The notes under the pieces: generated by a model
What the model saw: the letters and a program-made list of their open reading frames with translations, nothing else
Told to the model about the DNA's origin: nothing
The model's database searches: none
From: Haliotis asinina
Taxonomy: Eukaryota; Mollusca; Gastropoda; Lepetellida; Haliotidae
Length of the DNA stretch: 64,000 nt
NCBI RefSeq assembly: GCF_037392515.1
Contig: NC_090288.1
Coordinates: 3,155,501-3,219,500, forward strand
Direction: 5' to 3'
Shown here: piece by piece, positions 11,539 to 23,130 of the stretch
How positions within the stretch are numbered: the first letter of the stretch is position 1
Layout: each line of letters opens with the position of its first letter
Translations under genes and position numbers: made by a program

Positions 11539-14508
11539 TTTCCAAGATACAATGACAAACCCCAAAATGCAAAATGAAAGCTATATCTAAATTTTAGATA
11601 TAATGTCGCCCATTTCCCCGTCTCCACCCATTCCATTAATCCTTTGTTTATTGCATTGAAACAACAACAAGAAGCACTTCCTAGAAACATTTGCAAGTAA
11701 CCCCATCACAGAAGAGTAACCTTAAACCCGGACCATCTAATTTTAAACATATATCACAAAACATCAAACACGCTACATCAAAGCGTCTTCACGGCTCACT
11801 TTCCAGAGAGGGGCCACTAAACTCCCATTTATACACTTACAAACACTACCAAACATTTGTAGGGGGCTCACTGCTCAAGATAACAAGCTCAATTGGGCAA
11901 ATACCAAGAGGCCGTGTAAATTATGGTAGTCGGAAAGCTCCAAGTTAGTGTCACGCTACATTGAGAGCAAGCACCTGTTATTCAACTTCTTGACCCAATG
12001 ACCTCTCATGGGCCCTGGACTACCGCGAGGTCAAGAGATCAGCGTGTCGTATGACACTGGTCAGGAGACCCATCACCTCGGTGTCAGCATCGTCCAGTGT
12101 GGGCAAAGAGTGAGACAGTCCAGGTTACAGTTTACATCGAGTTCGGATTACAATAATGAAATAATAACTATAAACCCCCTTTACTCTGAAACATCTCTCG
12201 ATAGATGTCTGTAATTCTCAAACATTCTTTGTTGACCGGATTTAAGATATTAAAGAGATCATTTTTTAAAATATTTCAGTGATCGATAGAAGTTGAGTTT
12301 AAGAGTTGAAAACGAACCTTTCAGTATTTTGACTAAGGCCGATGGACCAAAAAGCTATGATTAACTTTAAAAGTCTAGATTCCTGAATTAACAAAACATT
12401 TCTTTGGAAAACACAGGGCAAACATCCGATCGTGTTTTGGGGGTAACTGTGATCTTAATGTTTTGTTCCTGATAGTTTTGTGCTTTCACTTTTATCATAT
12501 ATATACATATGGAAATTAATTAAGCAACACCAAATTCAAAGACACATAAAAACTTAACAAAGTTTAACGAAGTAATTTTGATGATTGATTATTCAATTTT
12601 GATGTATTGACATACAGCATGAGCTTTTCATGGGTTGATATGACGCGCGTGAAGCTTGCACAGCGCACGTGCATTGCTTTAACCTCAACTTTCGAAAAAT
12701 GCACTTTTTCCCTGGGGTGTTTACAAGCGCAGGTTGTCGATTGCATTCGGTTTTTCATTCATTTCAATGTCATGGCACGTAGGAAATTATCAGAGGCCAC
12801 TCGTTGGCAAATAATCGGCATGAGGAATGCTGGTATGTCTCTAAGACAAATCGGGACTCAAATCGGACGACATCATTCCATAATTTCAAAACTTTTGAAA
12901 AAATACCGGGCCACTAATGAAGTTAAAGACCTGCCTAGACCAGGAAGACCCAGGAAGACCACAGTCCGGGAGGACAGAGCTTTACTGAGACTTGTACGGC
13001 GCAGGTCCTTCGACTCGAGCTCTCGGTTGAGACAGGAGTGGCTTCCAGGGAGACCCATCTCGAACAGGACTGTTCGGAATCGTCTGAAAGCTGCAGGATA
13101 CCGGGCAAGGAGGCCAATCAAGCGACCCAGACTGTCTCCAGCCCATAAGGCAGCCCGACTGGCCTGGTGTAATGACCGTTTGCACTGGAACATTGCCTCT
13201 TGGAGGAAGGTCCATTTCTCAGATGAGAGCCGGTTCTTGCTGCACATGGTGGACGGTCGTACTCGGGTCTGGAGGCAGAGGAACACAGCAATGGCTCCAC
13301 GGAACATCCAGGAGACTGTGGCCTTTGGGGGAGGTTCCGTTATGGTATGGGGGTGCATTTCCATGAACTGCAAGTTGGATATCATTACCATCCGTGGCAA
13401 CCTTAACGGTGTTCGTTACCAACAGGAGGTTCTTGACAGGGCTGTGGTACCTCATTTTGAGAACCATCCTCTGGCAACGAGACCCATATTTATGGACGAC
13501 AATGCTAGACCTCACAGGGCGCATGCTGTAAATGATTTTTTGCGGCAAAATGCAATTGACAGAATTCCATGGCCTGCCATGAGCCCTGACCTCAACCCCA
13601 TTGAACATTTGTGGGACTTTATTGGCCGTCGTGTGAGGCAGAGAGACCCACCAGTCCATAATCTCAACGAATTGACGGCTGCCCTGCATGAGGAGTGGAA
13701 CAGGATCCCCCAGAATCAGATCCGGAGACTCATCCAAGGAATGAGGAGGCGTCTGGAATCGGTGGTGCGTGCGCAGGGAGGACACACTAGATATTGATGA
13801 AAGTCGGTGTGCAGACTCTCAGATGACTGTTCTTTCTTTCCATGTGACATTTGTGTTAATACACCTGACAACAACGTCTGTGGATGAATAGTAAATTGTG
13901 TCCATTTTTTCATGAATTTAAGACAGTTTTAAGAATTTGGATTTCGTTGCAATAAAGCAAAGTCTTGATACTTTTTCCCTTTAAGTTGTTTGTCAGAGAT
14001 CGTCTGTTGAATAAAAAAGTGTCAAACTATATCAACCCGGCATATTTTGATTGTCAGAACACTTCAAAGTTGCTCCAATAGAAAAAATTGGGGTGTTGCT
14101 TGATTAATTTCCAGGTGTATATTTGTGTGTGTACCTGTATATGAGTATTGTGATGTCTTTCTATGCCTATTAGTGCCGCCAAATTGTGATATTTGACAAT
14201 GAGTAGGTTTGCGCCACTTTTATTAATATTCTAGCAATATATAGACGGGGGACACCAGAAATGGGCTGTCTGGTACGCATGCGGGGAATTGAACCCAGGT
14301 CTTCAGGTGACAGGACGCCTTTTCCACTAGGCTACCCCAGTGACATGTGAAATTACTCCACACACAAATAATTTTAAAGTTTATTGATATTAAAAAAACA
14401 TTAAATCAAATATACTGATTATTAGAAGAAAAGACATCACTGGACAAAACAATTACACCATCACCTCTAACGTGATTGGTTAGAGGTGAAAGAGAGAGAC
14501 AGACAGAC

Positions 14509-14539
<31 letters not shown>

Positions 14540-14547
14540 TGATAGAT

Positions 14548-14598
<51 letters not shown>

Positions 14599-17500
14599 TG
14601 CATTCATGCTTAATGACGGAATTGACCAAAGGAAATAACATATTAAGGCAAGATGAGAAAGAACAATCCAGAATCTATGCATATGCTAAAGTCAGTCAGT
14701 AAGTATAGATATACGTGTACGCCGATTCTAGTAGCATTCCAGCAATGTCACGGCCGGGGACACCAGAAACTGTCTGCACCCACTGGGCCCGTTTTGGGAA
14801 TCGACCCGGGTCGAACGCTTTAAAGAATAGGCTACCATGTATGCGAAGCTCACTACATACAATATACGTATACTATAAATGTATATTTTAATTCATATAC
14901 AAATTAATTCCATTTCACTCCATAATTAAAACCAGAAAGTCATGATGCAGTCACTGCGGTTATAAATTCTTAACTAGAAACACATACACGAAACACTTCC
15001 ATGTAAAATCTCCGAATTCAGATCCAGTGTGAGTTACTGAGTTACGTAGTGAAGACACGTGCAGTAGGTCGTGATGTTGTACTACGAGTTTACAGTATTA
15101 CTTACCGCCCCCTCACTAACTGTGAAACACAGCCCGCCATGTCGGGAAAATCCCCTCCCTTTCATCTCACGCAGTTATGACTCACTTTACATAATAGGCC
15201 CATTTAGACTAACAAGAGACATATTCCAGAGGATTAAAACCAGCCAATTGCCTACATGAATATTCTAGCGTTTGTTTTATTAGCAGTTCAGATTCCCAGC
15301 AGTCATAAGTTTGCATTCGCAGTTCTTCCCCTTTTAATGCCTCTTGAGGAACGGAAGTGTTGACATGAGATCTACGAAACTGTGGTTCTCCGAGAATCTG
15401 TGAACGAGTTTAACAACAGGCGCGTTCATTCGTAACAACTGAAAGTTACGGAAAGGGACGAGTAGTTACGAATGCAGAGCGTTATTTCAGCTGAGAACTT
15501 GATTTTAACATCTAACTCTGGGAACCCAGAGGTCGACAGTATGAACAACGACCAAAAACCACGCAACTACCCTTTTCAAACACTGTAACTCTATACATGT
15601 TCTTTAAGCATCATTTACCACGACACAACACAGAGAAGGCTCTTCGCATTCTACCTAAACTGAGACATTCTTTTCCTTGTTCATTACATGTCCTCTCATC
15701 CTTCCGTTATATCTATCACTGGTCCGTCTGATCCAGACTCTATTATCGAGACGCTGCCGTCATATAACTGGTATATTGCCGAGGACGCCATGCATTAAAT
15801 TGCAAACTATCGTCTGTCCCCAGTGTTCCGCTGAGGGTTGTAATAATTACAACATAATCTATAAAACTATCTTTGCAAGTTGCATGTTTGCGAGTTATGT
15901 ATTCTGTGAGACACTTACATATTTCCTTGGTCGTCCGCGCGGTCTCTTTGGTATATTCATTCTCTGAAAAATAAATACGGACATTTCTTTATAAATTTGT
16001 CAGGTATTTAGAAGCGTGATTTGTGTGAATATATAGTGAAATAGCAGGTTGTACATATTGAGTCGGATATAGTCATAACGACACTTTTCTAGTATTCGAC
16101 ATATCTGAATGTCACGCTCATTCGGAGCACCAATGGAAGATCTCGCTCTTAACGTTATACAAGAGTGAGTGAGTGAGTTTTACGCTGCTTTCAGCAATAT
16201 TCCAGCAATATCACAGCATGGGACACCAGAAAAGGGCTTCACACGTTGTACCAATGGGCAAATAGAACCCGGGTCTTCGGTATGACGTGCGAACGCTTTA
16301 AGTACAAAACTATCCTGCCGCCCCTTCACACAAGAAATAAGATGAAAAGTAATTCAGAATTTACATTCTGTCAGTTCAACTTTGAAACATTTTTCATTTG
16401 TATTTTCCATATTTGCTACAAAATACGCACGACATTACCGACTTATCAGCGGTAAAAAAGTGATAAAAAATGCTGTGGTTGTGGTATTCGGACGAGAACT
16501 TGCCTGTAAATAATCGAGTCTGGATCAGACAATCCAGTGACCAACAGCATGAACATCGATCTGTGCAACTGGGAACCGACATGTTTCAACCAAGCCAGCA
16601 AGCCTGACCACCCGATCCCATTAGTCGCCTCTTAAGACAAGCATATAGTCGCCTTTAGTGGCAAGCATGGGCTGCTAGAGACCTATTCTACCCCGGATCT
16701 TCACGAGTCGCTCAACCGCAGAGACACTGAAGATAAATGATACCCGAATCAGTGCAATACAAAGATTGAAATGAAATATATCTCGTATTCACTTCAAATA
16801 AATCATTTTGCGTTTTCTTGTGAGTGGATGAGTGAGTATGACGCGCAATTATTTTGCATTTTCCCAGCAATTTCCAGACGGGGAACACTAGAAATTGGCT
16901 TCACACACTGTTCCCATGTGGAGAATAGCACTTGTTCTTCATCTGACTGTATTTAAGGTGTTATGGCCATGTAAGGTTGGTACTTTTGAGTTTTGTAGCA
17001 TACAGCGTTCATAGTGTCATGGCGGTTGTAACTCCCACCCCTTTATATAGACTGTTGTTGTTTACACCACTTGTTGATTACAACAGTATCCTGATATGTT
17101 ATTCTCTGAGTCAAGACAAGTACATTTAAATGTAAGCAGAAAACCATAAGGATCGAACCCGTACAAAGTCGTAGCTGTGCTACCAAGAGCGTAAGGAATT
17201 GGGTACCAAGAGCTTGGTTCAAGGCGCATAACGAGATGTGCTGTTTGGGTATCGAGATGTGATATCAAGTGTTTAACGAACTGTTGTGCTGTTTGGGTAT
17301 CGAGATGTGATACCAAGTGTTTAACGAAATGTTTTTTCTGTTGGGGTATCGAGATGTGATATCAAGTGTTTAACGAACTGTTGTGCTATTTGGGTATCGA
17401 GATGTGATACCAAGTGTTTAACGAACTGTTGTGCTGTTTGGGTATCGAGATGTGATATCAAGTGTTTAACGAACTGTTGTGCTATATGGGTATCAAGAAG

Positions 17501-17896
17501 TGATATCAAGTGTTTAACGAGCTTCCCCTGTGGACAATGGAACATGGTCGGTTAGGTGCAAGCAGTCAAAGAGTTCGCTTGTCACTATTACGTTCCGGTT
17601 ATATTCCCTATATACAATATATGAAGTCCATGTTTATGTTCTTACTGAGATATTAACATTGGCGTAAAAACATATTTGCTCACATATACAAAGCAGTAAT
17701 GACGACAGCCCGCATAAGCGTGGTCCGTAAGTAGTTTCCATGTAGAACAAAACTGGGTCTGAGGCGGGACAAGTAAACACTAACCATAGAACTACTGAGC
17801 TCCGTCTTTAGGAATGTTAACGCAGTTATGTGCGTCTTGCGGTGATGTGACTCTATCCGCTCACTGGGTCACTTTTCATCTCCTCTCGCTGCGTGG

Positions 17897-17985
<89 letters not shown>

Positions 17986-20900
17986 CCCTTATACTAAAGA
18001 AAAAAGTTACGGATCATATATATTTTCGGTATATTTTTGGAATGTATAATGACAACATAATTTAACAAAATATCACCGAAATTGTTCATAATCGTAACTC
18101 TTCTTATTTAGTATATACGTATCACAGATCTTGAACAGGCGTTGCAGAAAGCCAAGCTTTCTTCAATTCATAGTCCTCAAGTGTCATCCATGCATGAGTC
18201 GTAAAGCTTCAAGCATTTCATTCAGTTCAATCAGCCGACCTTGGCCGTGAGTGATATATCTACACATTGACATCCAAGACTACCGTCACCTGCTTGTGGT
18301 TGCCCATCATACACCTAACGTCACCCTTACTGCAGTACTCGGCGAGATTCCTCGCCCTCAGCTATTTGCGTGGGCGTACAAAAGTTTGAAAACATTCTGT
18401 ATTTCGCTTATGTATCACACTGTCACAAGGGTTGAGCTGCCACCCCCTCAACGTTTGAAAAAATATGTGAGACACAATTCTGCATTTCAACTTAACGACC
18501 CGTTGCTCCACTGGATGCATCGACCAAAAGATGGGAATCTGGCAAGAACTTTGAGACATAAATAACCATTCCGAACTGAAGGAAGAATGTTATTTTCAAA
18601 TCCTTTTTGCCTGAAACATTTAGAATATTGAAATGAATTGGACCGAGTATGTTTTTTTTCAGTTTTAATTTATGAACTATACAGTGAGAGAGTGAGGTTG
18701 GTTTACGCCAGTCTTAGCAATACTCCAACAATATTTCGGGGGACATCAGAAATGGACTTCACACACTTGGAGAATCGAACCAGGGTCTTTGGCGAGACGA
18801 GTGAGCACGTTTATCACATACTAAGAATATAGACGTATCACCCAAGTCTTATAATAACAGTTTTTAAATAATTCGATCAGTAATAATTCGAAAATACTGG
18901 TAAAATACCTGATGCTCGTTGGTTGAGAAAAAAGGCAAAAAATATTTGGTTTGAATTCATGAACCTGTTTTAAAACATAGGATGGTTTATATAGATATAC
19001 GCGTCTTATATAAACTGCTGAATAAAAGAAAGTATACGTCCATGTATGATGGTGTCATAAGAAGAAAATGGTGGTAGGATGGTGTTGTGTTTGATTCCGT
19101 TATCACAGGCTTTAATACATGTACCGCATCAATGGGTACCTACTGATGACGTTTAGATGACGCCACAAGGAACATTGGGTCGAGTTTCACAGGTCACGGT
19201 TGGGAATGATTTTGGAATGTCAAAATGTGTACGTACGTTTGGCTGACAGTTACAGTCGTGCTACTGTGATTGATCCTTAACGATCGGGTGGCCACAATGG
19301 CTGCTGATCTATGTATACGTTGATAAACCGTGGTCAACGATGAATGGGGATCATGAGCGGAAAAGGGGTTTCGAGTTCAACCCTTCATAAATCCCACTCT
19401 CAAACAACCCTAGAATCACCAATTAAGACATCGTCACTTTGGACAAGTTAAGTGCATCACAGGTACGATTCCAGCACTGTGCAGCGACTTTGTCACTCGG
19501 CAACGATGTTGTCCTTATGTAGGCTGGTTCTGGTCTGAACTGCGCTGCATAATTTTCAGTCTTATCTGTTCTGTTGGTCGCAAAGATATCCCTTTTCTCT
19601 TATTTCTGATCTAAATCTGCCATCGTAATAAGATATACCCATAAAAGAACTTATAGTCTATGTTTTTTTTTGTTCTCTCGTGTTAAAAACGGAGATTTGA
19701 CAGTAGGGCAATAAGTTGAGATATGTCAGAATTTTATCGTTCTGTGTGAAATGTCCGGTATATGGAAGTCCAGATAAAAGAGGCTGACTCGAGAAATAAA
19801 AAGACTTTTTACGCAGCCTGAAATAGTCACCCGATATCATCGAAATTGTGTGCTGTTTGAAACCAGATATATCGCAGAAAGCGGTTAAGAAATCCTTTTT
19901 TTCAACATCACGTGACTTAAAGTTTCCTTGTTCGGTTTATCACATAGCAAGATTACTTGACCTAGTAACACCCCATAATGCGTATGTTCATGCACAACGG
20001 AGACAAATGGAATGCATTTGAGGGAAAGAACGTGTTTCGTAATGGCGAATACATGCGCTCCAGCACCGGGGTATACCCCTTAAGACCGGCCAAACTTCCT
20101 TCCAGGAACGCTACATAATCGTTTTACTTCTAGAACGCAAAAGCAAAGTTCGGATCCACATGATTGTGTATTGATGAATACATTTTTATCTATTAATTTC
20201 CAAGGTTAAATATTTCCAGCTCATTTTGCGTATTTCCATTTTACTGTCGTATCGAAACAATCTGCAATCAGAACCACAATACAGTTTGCACAAATCTCGC
20301 CGGTTTTACGAATTGGGTAAATAAACCAATTATAACCCGAAGTGTCCAAGAGAATTGTTTATCAGAGTTAATATATTTTGTTGAGTAAAGAATAACAGCA
20401 AGTGATAGTTATGTACGGAGCGGTATGAACAGCGATGCTGCTTGTTTAACATTGCTAAGCATACGACATAACATCTTGCATGTGATAATGGACGTCAAGT
20501 AGGTTCGTAGTGATCGCTAGATTGTGTAATTCATTCATAAACTAACAAAAACGAATGCATTGCATGCTACCCGATTAAAAATATTTCAAAAGCACTTTTA
20601 TGACTTAACAAATACGTTTTAAATACACCTGCGTCAACTCGAGTTTACAAAGCTCATGCAACTCTTTTTTATTATGGGGAGAAAATACATCACGCCGGTA
20701 TATCTAAGCAGACAGACAAGCACCTGCCGAAAGTTTTCTAATCAATATACAAACTGTGCTTGTATTGCATCTTAGTTGACAAGTGTGTCGGTCTTTGTTA
20801 AAAGCGACATGCTAGCTGGTCGGTGTGATGTTACACCACATGCGCCCGTCATACACATCGCCACTGCTGACAGCACACAGACAACTGCCACCCCCATCTA

Positions 20901-21671
20901 CCCTACACAGCTTCTATCCACCCCCTCCCGTCATTACAACCACTCCCGCCCACCCACCACATATCAAGCACGTGGGTCTCTCTTTATAGCCAGCACATGA
21001 CCAACAATCACATGGGGGTACAACCCACTTTCCACAGGCTTAAGAATAGCATTCCTCGAAAAAGGGTCGAAAAACATCCCGCCAAGGAGAGTGCATTATA
21101 AGTCATTCACAAGATGCGCTGGTGGGTACAAGGCCATTGATGAGTGGGTGCATTAAAGGTTGAGTTTCGCGTGCGATGGAAGAAACTACACTGCAAACGA
21201 GACTTTACCGAGATCATCCCTAAACAAATGCTGGTCGCATCGACGAATTCCGAGGCGTCGAACAAACTTCACTGCGACGTTAAGCACGCCAGCAAAACGT
21301 ACCGCGGTCAGTGAACTTTGCTGACACGTTGAAATAAATTAGTACAGATCGTCCATAATTGTTATCATACGGCTAAAGAATTCGCATTGCTTAGATATTC
21401 CGTGCGAAATGGAATTGGGCACACGTGTTTTGTTTTTAAAGCTCAACAAGTAGTATGACGGATATACACAAATATTATCTGCATGGTGACATGGAAACGT
21501 AGCTGTTGACAATATACAGTGTTCATAAAGCTTTGAAGAACATTCTTATATAGACTGCTGTTCACATTAAGGCACCATTAATAAGACGTGATCTTAAGTC
21601 ACTAAGGTAACGGGTTATAGTGATAAATTGAAATAGACATAAAAACCAAACAAGAACTAACACGCACGCAC

Positions 21672-21749
<78 letters not shown>

Positions 21750-22676
21750 CATACACAGCGGTCCGCGAGGCGTATTAACGGCTTGATGGTCGTGAGGGTC
21801 GGCCTGTGCGATGACGGAGTGTTATACTGCTGATCTAGCATAAATATTGTTATATAATGTATACATTCATCCTTGTATGACAGTCTTCAAATCACGCCCA
21901 TTGATGTATATTTGTGTCACACATAGAGTGAGTATTTGTACAGAGGTACTACAATATATGGCATCACGATTGAGCTAACATGCGCATACACGCAAATTGT
22001 CAAACCCCACAAAATAAGATTTACACTTTCAAGTAATAATATTATTGCATGTCATAGGATGAAGTTTACGCAATCACAATAACAATCGCACTTTCATTCA
22101 ACAACATAAGTAACTCACCAGTAACGATTTCGCTGGGGTTTTATTTTTGCTTCCCTTAGGCCTACCGCGAGGCCGTTTTAGCTTTGGTTCTTCTGGCTAA
22201 ATTAAAAAAATACAAATTTGTTTTTGAATTTTAATATTGTTTGACATTTCTGGTCCTTCCATGAATATACATTCGAAAAACACGAATAAAACAAATCCGC
22301 TAGTTTGAAATATTTCTTGTACAGGTTGTATATATAATATCAATATCCACATGCAAACGTTGTTTGTAAACAACAATTGTATGTAAATACACGTGTTTAG
22401 GCAAACAACCGTACTCGACAAACAGGTTATGGATGTGCATTGCCAACATTTTATAGACATACATGTCTTAAACACAACCACATCCCTTACATGTCATCAT
22501 CTTATATTAAACTACACTGAGATTACTTAATTGACAGATGTAAAGGAATCTATAAGGGTTAACTCAAATTGTCATCTTCTTACCTCTGGGGGTTTAGGCT
22601 TTCGGGGCCTGCCCCTCTTTTTCTTGGGGGGCTCCTCTTCCCCCTGCTCCCCCTGCGTCTCGGCCACGTCCGCCAT
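8600..22676 (-). CDS. HMGA: HMGA-type high-mobility-group protein, 3 AT-hooks, 4 exons
   Basis: Coding exons are 22584-22676, 22119-22196, 15919-15963 and 8600-8677 on the minus strand, joined by introns of 387, 6155 and 7241 bp. All junctions are AG/GT and all introns are phase 0. The product is 97 residues, close to the 95-109 of vertebrate HMGA1/HMGA2. AT-hooks lie at about residues 18-26 (KKKRGRPRK), 38-50 (KRPRGRPKGSKNK) and 63-71 (KRPRGRPRK). An acidic stretch of four Glu (74-77) and a Pro/Ser/Glu-rich tail follow. The second hook matches the vertebrate HMGA hook 2 as I remember it. The start lies in a strong CACCATGG context. HMGA proteins are nuclear architectural factors that bind the minor groove of AT-rich DNA. 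The order of hooks and acidic tail, and the large intron before the tail exon, parallel vertebrate HMGA2. No transcript evidence was available; 5' non-coding exons cannot be excluded. Confidence 0.9.
9184..9454. repeat. 90-bp tandem repeat x 3, each with an internal palindrome
   Basis: Three near-identical 90-bp units start at about 9185, 9275 and 9365. Each contains CATATGTATG and, 12 bp later, CATACATATG, which are inverse complements. Located in HMGA intron 3. Confidence 0.9.
10511..11183. repeat. 28-bp minisatellite, about 24 copies
   Basis: Head-to-tail copies of a 28-bp monomer containing CATTGTATCTCTGTGGCATG, with variants (CACTG/CATTG, TCTGTGG/TCTATTG). Because 28 is not a multiple of three, all three plus frames stay open and give overlapping 233-267 codon frames. 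Not coding. In HMGA intron 3. Confidence 0.95.
11251..11444 (+). repeat. SINE-B copy, diverged
   Basis: Resembles the full SINE-B at 32476-32742 from its GTAAGAGGC(G/A)AC part through GTTGATCACTGGATTGT to the GGAATATTGCT tail, but the 5' head is missing. Confidence 0.75.
11491..11541. repeat. (TTTA)n microsatellite
   Basis: About twelve TTTA repeats directly after the SINE-B copy. Confidence 0.95.
12506..12531 (+). repeat. Tc1 element left terminal inverted repeat
   Basis: Pairs with 14092-14117 with three mismatches over 26 bp and is preceded by TA. Confidence 0.9.
12772..13797 (+). CDS. Tc1-family transposase, DD34E, 341 aa
   Basis: A 341-codon frame beginning MARRKLSEATRWQIIGM and ending GGHTRY, the common C terminus of Tc1-like transposases. 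An N-terminal paired-type helix-turn-helix region (about 5-50) precedes the GRPRK motif (58-62) and a second DNA-binding helix set (about 65-115). The catalytic triad is visible: D151 in HFSDESRF, D243 in MDDNARPH and E278 in SPDLNPIEHLWD. With 34 residues between D243 and E278 it is DD34E. The glycine-rich GGGSVMVWG box is at about 186-194. The frame is open 55 codons further upstream (from 12607), but family homology begins at the ATG at 12772, which I choose. The protein would excise and reinsert the surrounding element in the nucleus. All catalytic residues are present and there is no frameshift. Confidence 0.93.
   Translation: MARRKLSEATRWQIIGMRNAGMSLRQIGTQIGRHHSIISKLLKKYRATNEVKDLPRPGRPRKTTVREDRALLRLVRRRSFDSSSRLRQEWLPGRPISNRTVRNRLKAAGYRARRPIKRPRLSPAHKAARLAWCNDRLHWNIASWRKVHFSDESRFLLHMVDGRTRVWRQRNTAMAPRNIQETVAFGGGSVMVWGCISMNCKLDIITIRGNLNGVRYQQEVLDRAVVPHFENHPLATRPIFMDDNARPHRAHAVNDFLRQNAIDRIPWPAMSPDLNPIEHLWDFIGRRVRQRDPPVHNLNELTAALHEEWNRIPQNQIRRLIQGMRRRLESVVRAQGGHTRY
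14092..14117 (-). repeat. Tc1 element right terminal inverted repeat
   Basis: Inverse complement of the left end and followed by TA. Confidence 0.9.
14201..14343 (-). repeat. SINE-A copy
   Basis: Inverse complement of the SINE-A consensus: GAGTAGG.., GGGGACACCAGAAATGGGCT, and a B-box remnant GAATTGAACCC, ending in CTAGGCTACCCCA. Confidence 0.85.
14495..14597. repeat. (GACA)n / (GATA)n compound microsatellite
   Basis: GACA-type repeats to about 14538 followed by GATA repeats to 14597. This accounts for the Ser/Leu/Cys- and Tyr/Leu/Ser-rich minus frames. Confidence 0.95.
14691..14840 (-). repeat. SINE-A copy
   Basis: GTCAGTCAGTAAG tail, CATTCCAGCAATGTCACGGC, GGGGACACCAGAAA, and a GAATCGACCCGGGT box-B region in inverse orientation. 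Confidence 0.85.
15919..15963 (-). CDS. HMGA: HMGA exon 3: 45-bp exon with AT-hook 3
   Basis: This very short exon (15 codons) lies between the acceptor ttttcag|AGAATG and the consensus donor AAATAT|gtaagt. It encodes RMNIPKRPRGRPRKY, a complete AT-hook. It sits alone, more than 6 kb from its neighbours on both sides, and is too short for ordinary ORF finders. Both ends are phase 0. Confidence 0.85.
16164..16325 (-). repeat. SINE-A copy, near full length
   Basis: Starts GAGTGAGTGAGTGAGTTTTA, then AGCAATATTCCAGCAATATC, GGGACACCAGAAA, GAACCCGGGTCTTCGG, GCGAACGCTTTAA. In HMGA intron 2. Confidence 0.9.
16503..16708 (-). repeat. SINE-B copy
   Basis: Inverse complement of SINE-B: CGAGTCTGGATCAGACAATC, CCGATCCCATTAGTCGCCTC, GGCAAGCATGGGCTGCT, ending near GGATCTTCACG. 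It keeps the 5' head but lacks the 3' tail. Confidence 0.85.
16821..16942 (-). repeat. SINE-A copy, diverged
   Basis: TGAGTGGATGAGTGAGTATG, then AGCAATTTCCAGACGGGGAA, CACTAGAAATTGGCTTCACA; the box-B region is degraded. Confidence 0.8.
17235..17525. repeat. 48-bp minisatellite, about six copies
   Basis: Tandem copies containing GGGTATCGAGATGTGATATC and AAGTGTTTAACGAACTGTTG. The unit is a multiple of three, giving false minus frames. In HMGA intron 2. Confidence 0.9.
17897..17982. repeat. (TA)n(TG)n microsatellite
   Basis: TA repeats run to about 17921 and then TG repeats to 17982. Confidence 0.95.
18683..18812 (-). repeat. SINE-A copy, diverged
   Basis: AGTGAGAGAGTGAGG, TTAGCAATACTCCAACAATA, GGGGGACATCAGAAATGGAC, GAATCGAACCAGGGTCTTTG. 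Confidence 0.85.
18840..21670. other. HMGA intron 2, no further feature seen
   Basis: Unique AT-rich intron DNA. I found no convincing exon, RNA gene or repeat here; short frames such as 20776-21000 show no motif. Confidence 0.5.
21674..21747. repeat. (CA)n microsatellite
   Basis: About 36 CA repeats in HMGA intron 2. Confidence 0.97.
22119..22196 (-). CDS. HMGA: HMGA exon 2: AT-hook 2
   Basis: This exon has 26 codons between the acceptor tttag|CCAGAAG and the donor TTACTG|gtgagt. It encodes PEEPKLKRPRGRPKGSKNK followed by TPAKSLL. The RPRGRPKGSKNK core is the hallmark second hook of HMGA proteins. Both ends are phase 0, so skipping this exon would keep the frame. Confidence 0.9.
22584..22676 (-). 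CDS. HMGA: HMGA exon 1: start codon and AT-hook 1
   Basis: This exon has 31 codons, from an ATG in CACCATGG context to the donor CCAGAG|gtaaga. It encodes an acidic N terminus (MADVAETQGEQGEEE) followed by PPKKKRGRPRKPKPPE, a canonical RGRPRK AT-hook. It is GC-rich compared with its surroundings. The ATG is the first in frame with the hook. Confidence 0.9.
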
Positions 22677-23130
22677 GGTGTGGACTCAGTGTCCACTAGG
22701 TTAAACTGTCCACGCCTGCGTTGAGGCTTCGATAGAGGGACGGTTACCTGTATCTGGCAATTCGGCTACCCAACAAACACTGCTGGCCACGACAGCTGTC
22801 AAACAGAAGAAAGTGCTCTTACGGTCGCCCGCTCGCAATGAAACTACCCCAATTCGTCTCGTGATCACAGAACCCTCTTTCTCGTGAGTAATCCCAGGGG
22901 ATGAGGCTGTAGGTGTGTGGGTAGGGGCGATTGGGAAAATCTTCCCGTCTAACACGGCCGCAATGAATGGGGGTTACCCATATCAGTTGGCACGGTATGA
23001 CCTCGTTAGGCGGCGCTGCAGTCAAAATAGACGTAGCACAGTGAGCGGGTTTCACGGCCGCCTGTCGAACGGATTTAGGCCAAGAAGCAACAGGTTGCAA
23101 AAATATACAACCCCCGACGTCTAGGACGAG
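22677..23130 (-). promoter_or_regulatory. Putative HMGA 5' UTR / promoter, CpG-containing
   Basis: The DNA just upstream of the HMGA start is richer in G+C and in CG dinucleotides than the flanks on both sides, for example around 22800-22870, 22930-22990 and 23015-23115. I see no clear TATA box and cannot place the transcription start. The call rests on position and base composition only. Confidence 0.35.

Larger units (their letters stand above)
12506..14117 (+). mobile_element. Complete Tc1-type DNA transposon (1612 bp)
   Basis: Terminal inverted repeats start with CATATGGAAATTAATTAAGC on the left and CACCTGGAAATTAATCAAGC on the inverse right strand. Both then read AACACC, giving 26 bp with three mismatches. 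The element is flanked by TA on both sides (12504-12505 and 14118-14119), the usual Tc1/mariner target duplication. Inside is one uninterrupted transposase frame. It lies in HMGA intron 3, in the opposite orientation to the gene. Length and organisation are typical of an intact member, so recent activity is possible but not shown. Confidence 0.93.

Noticed and set aside
12607..12771. Longer start for the Tc1 transposase
   Set aside because: The frame is open upstream, but the 55 extra residues do not resemble the family, which starts at the ATG at 12772.
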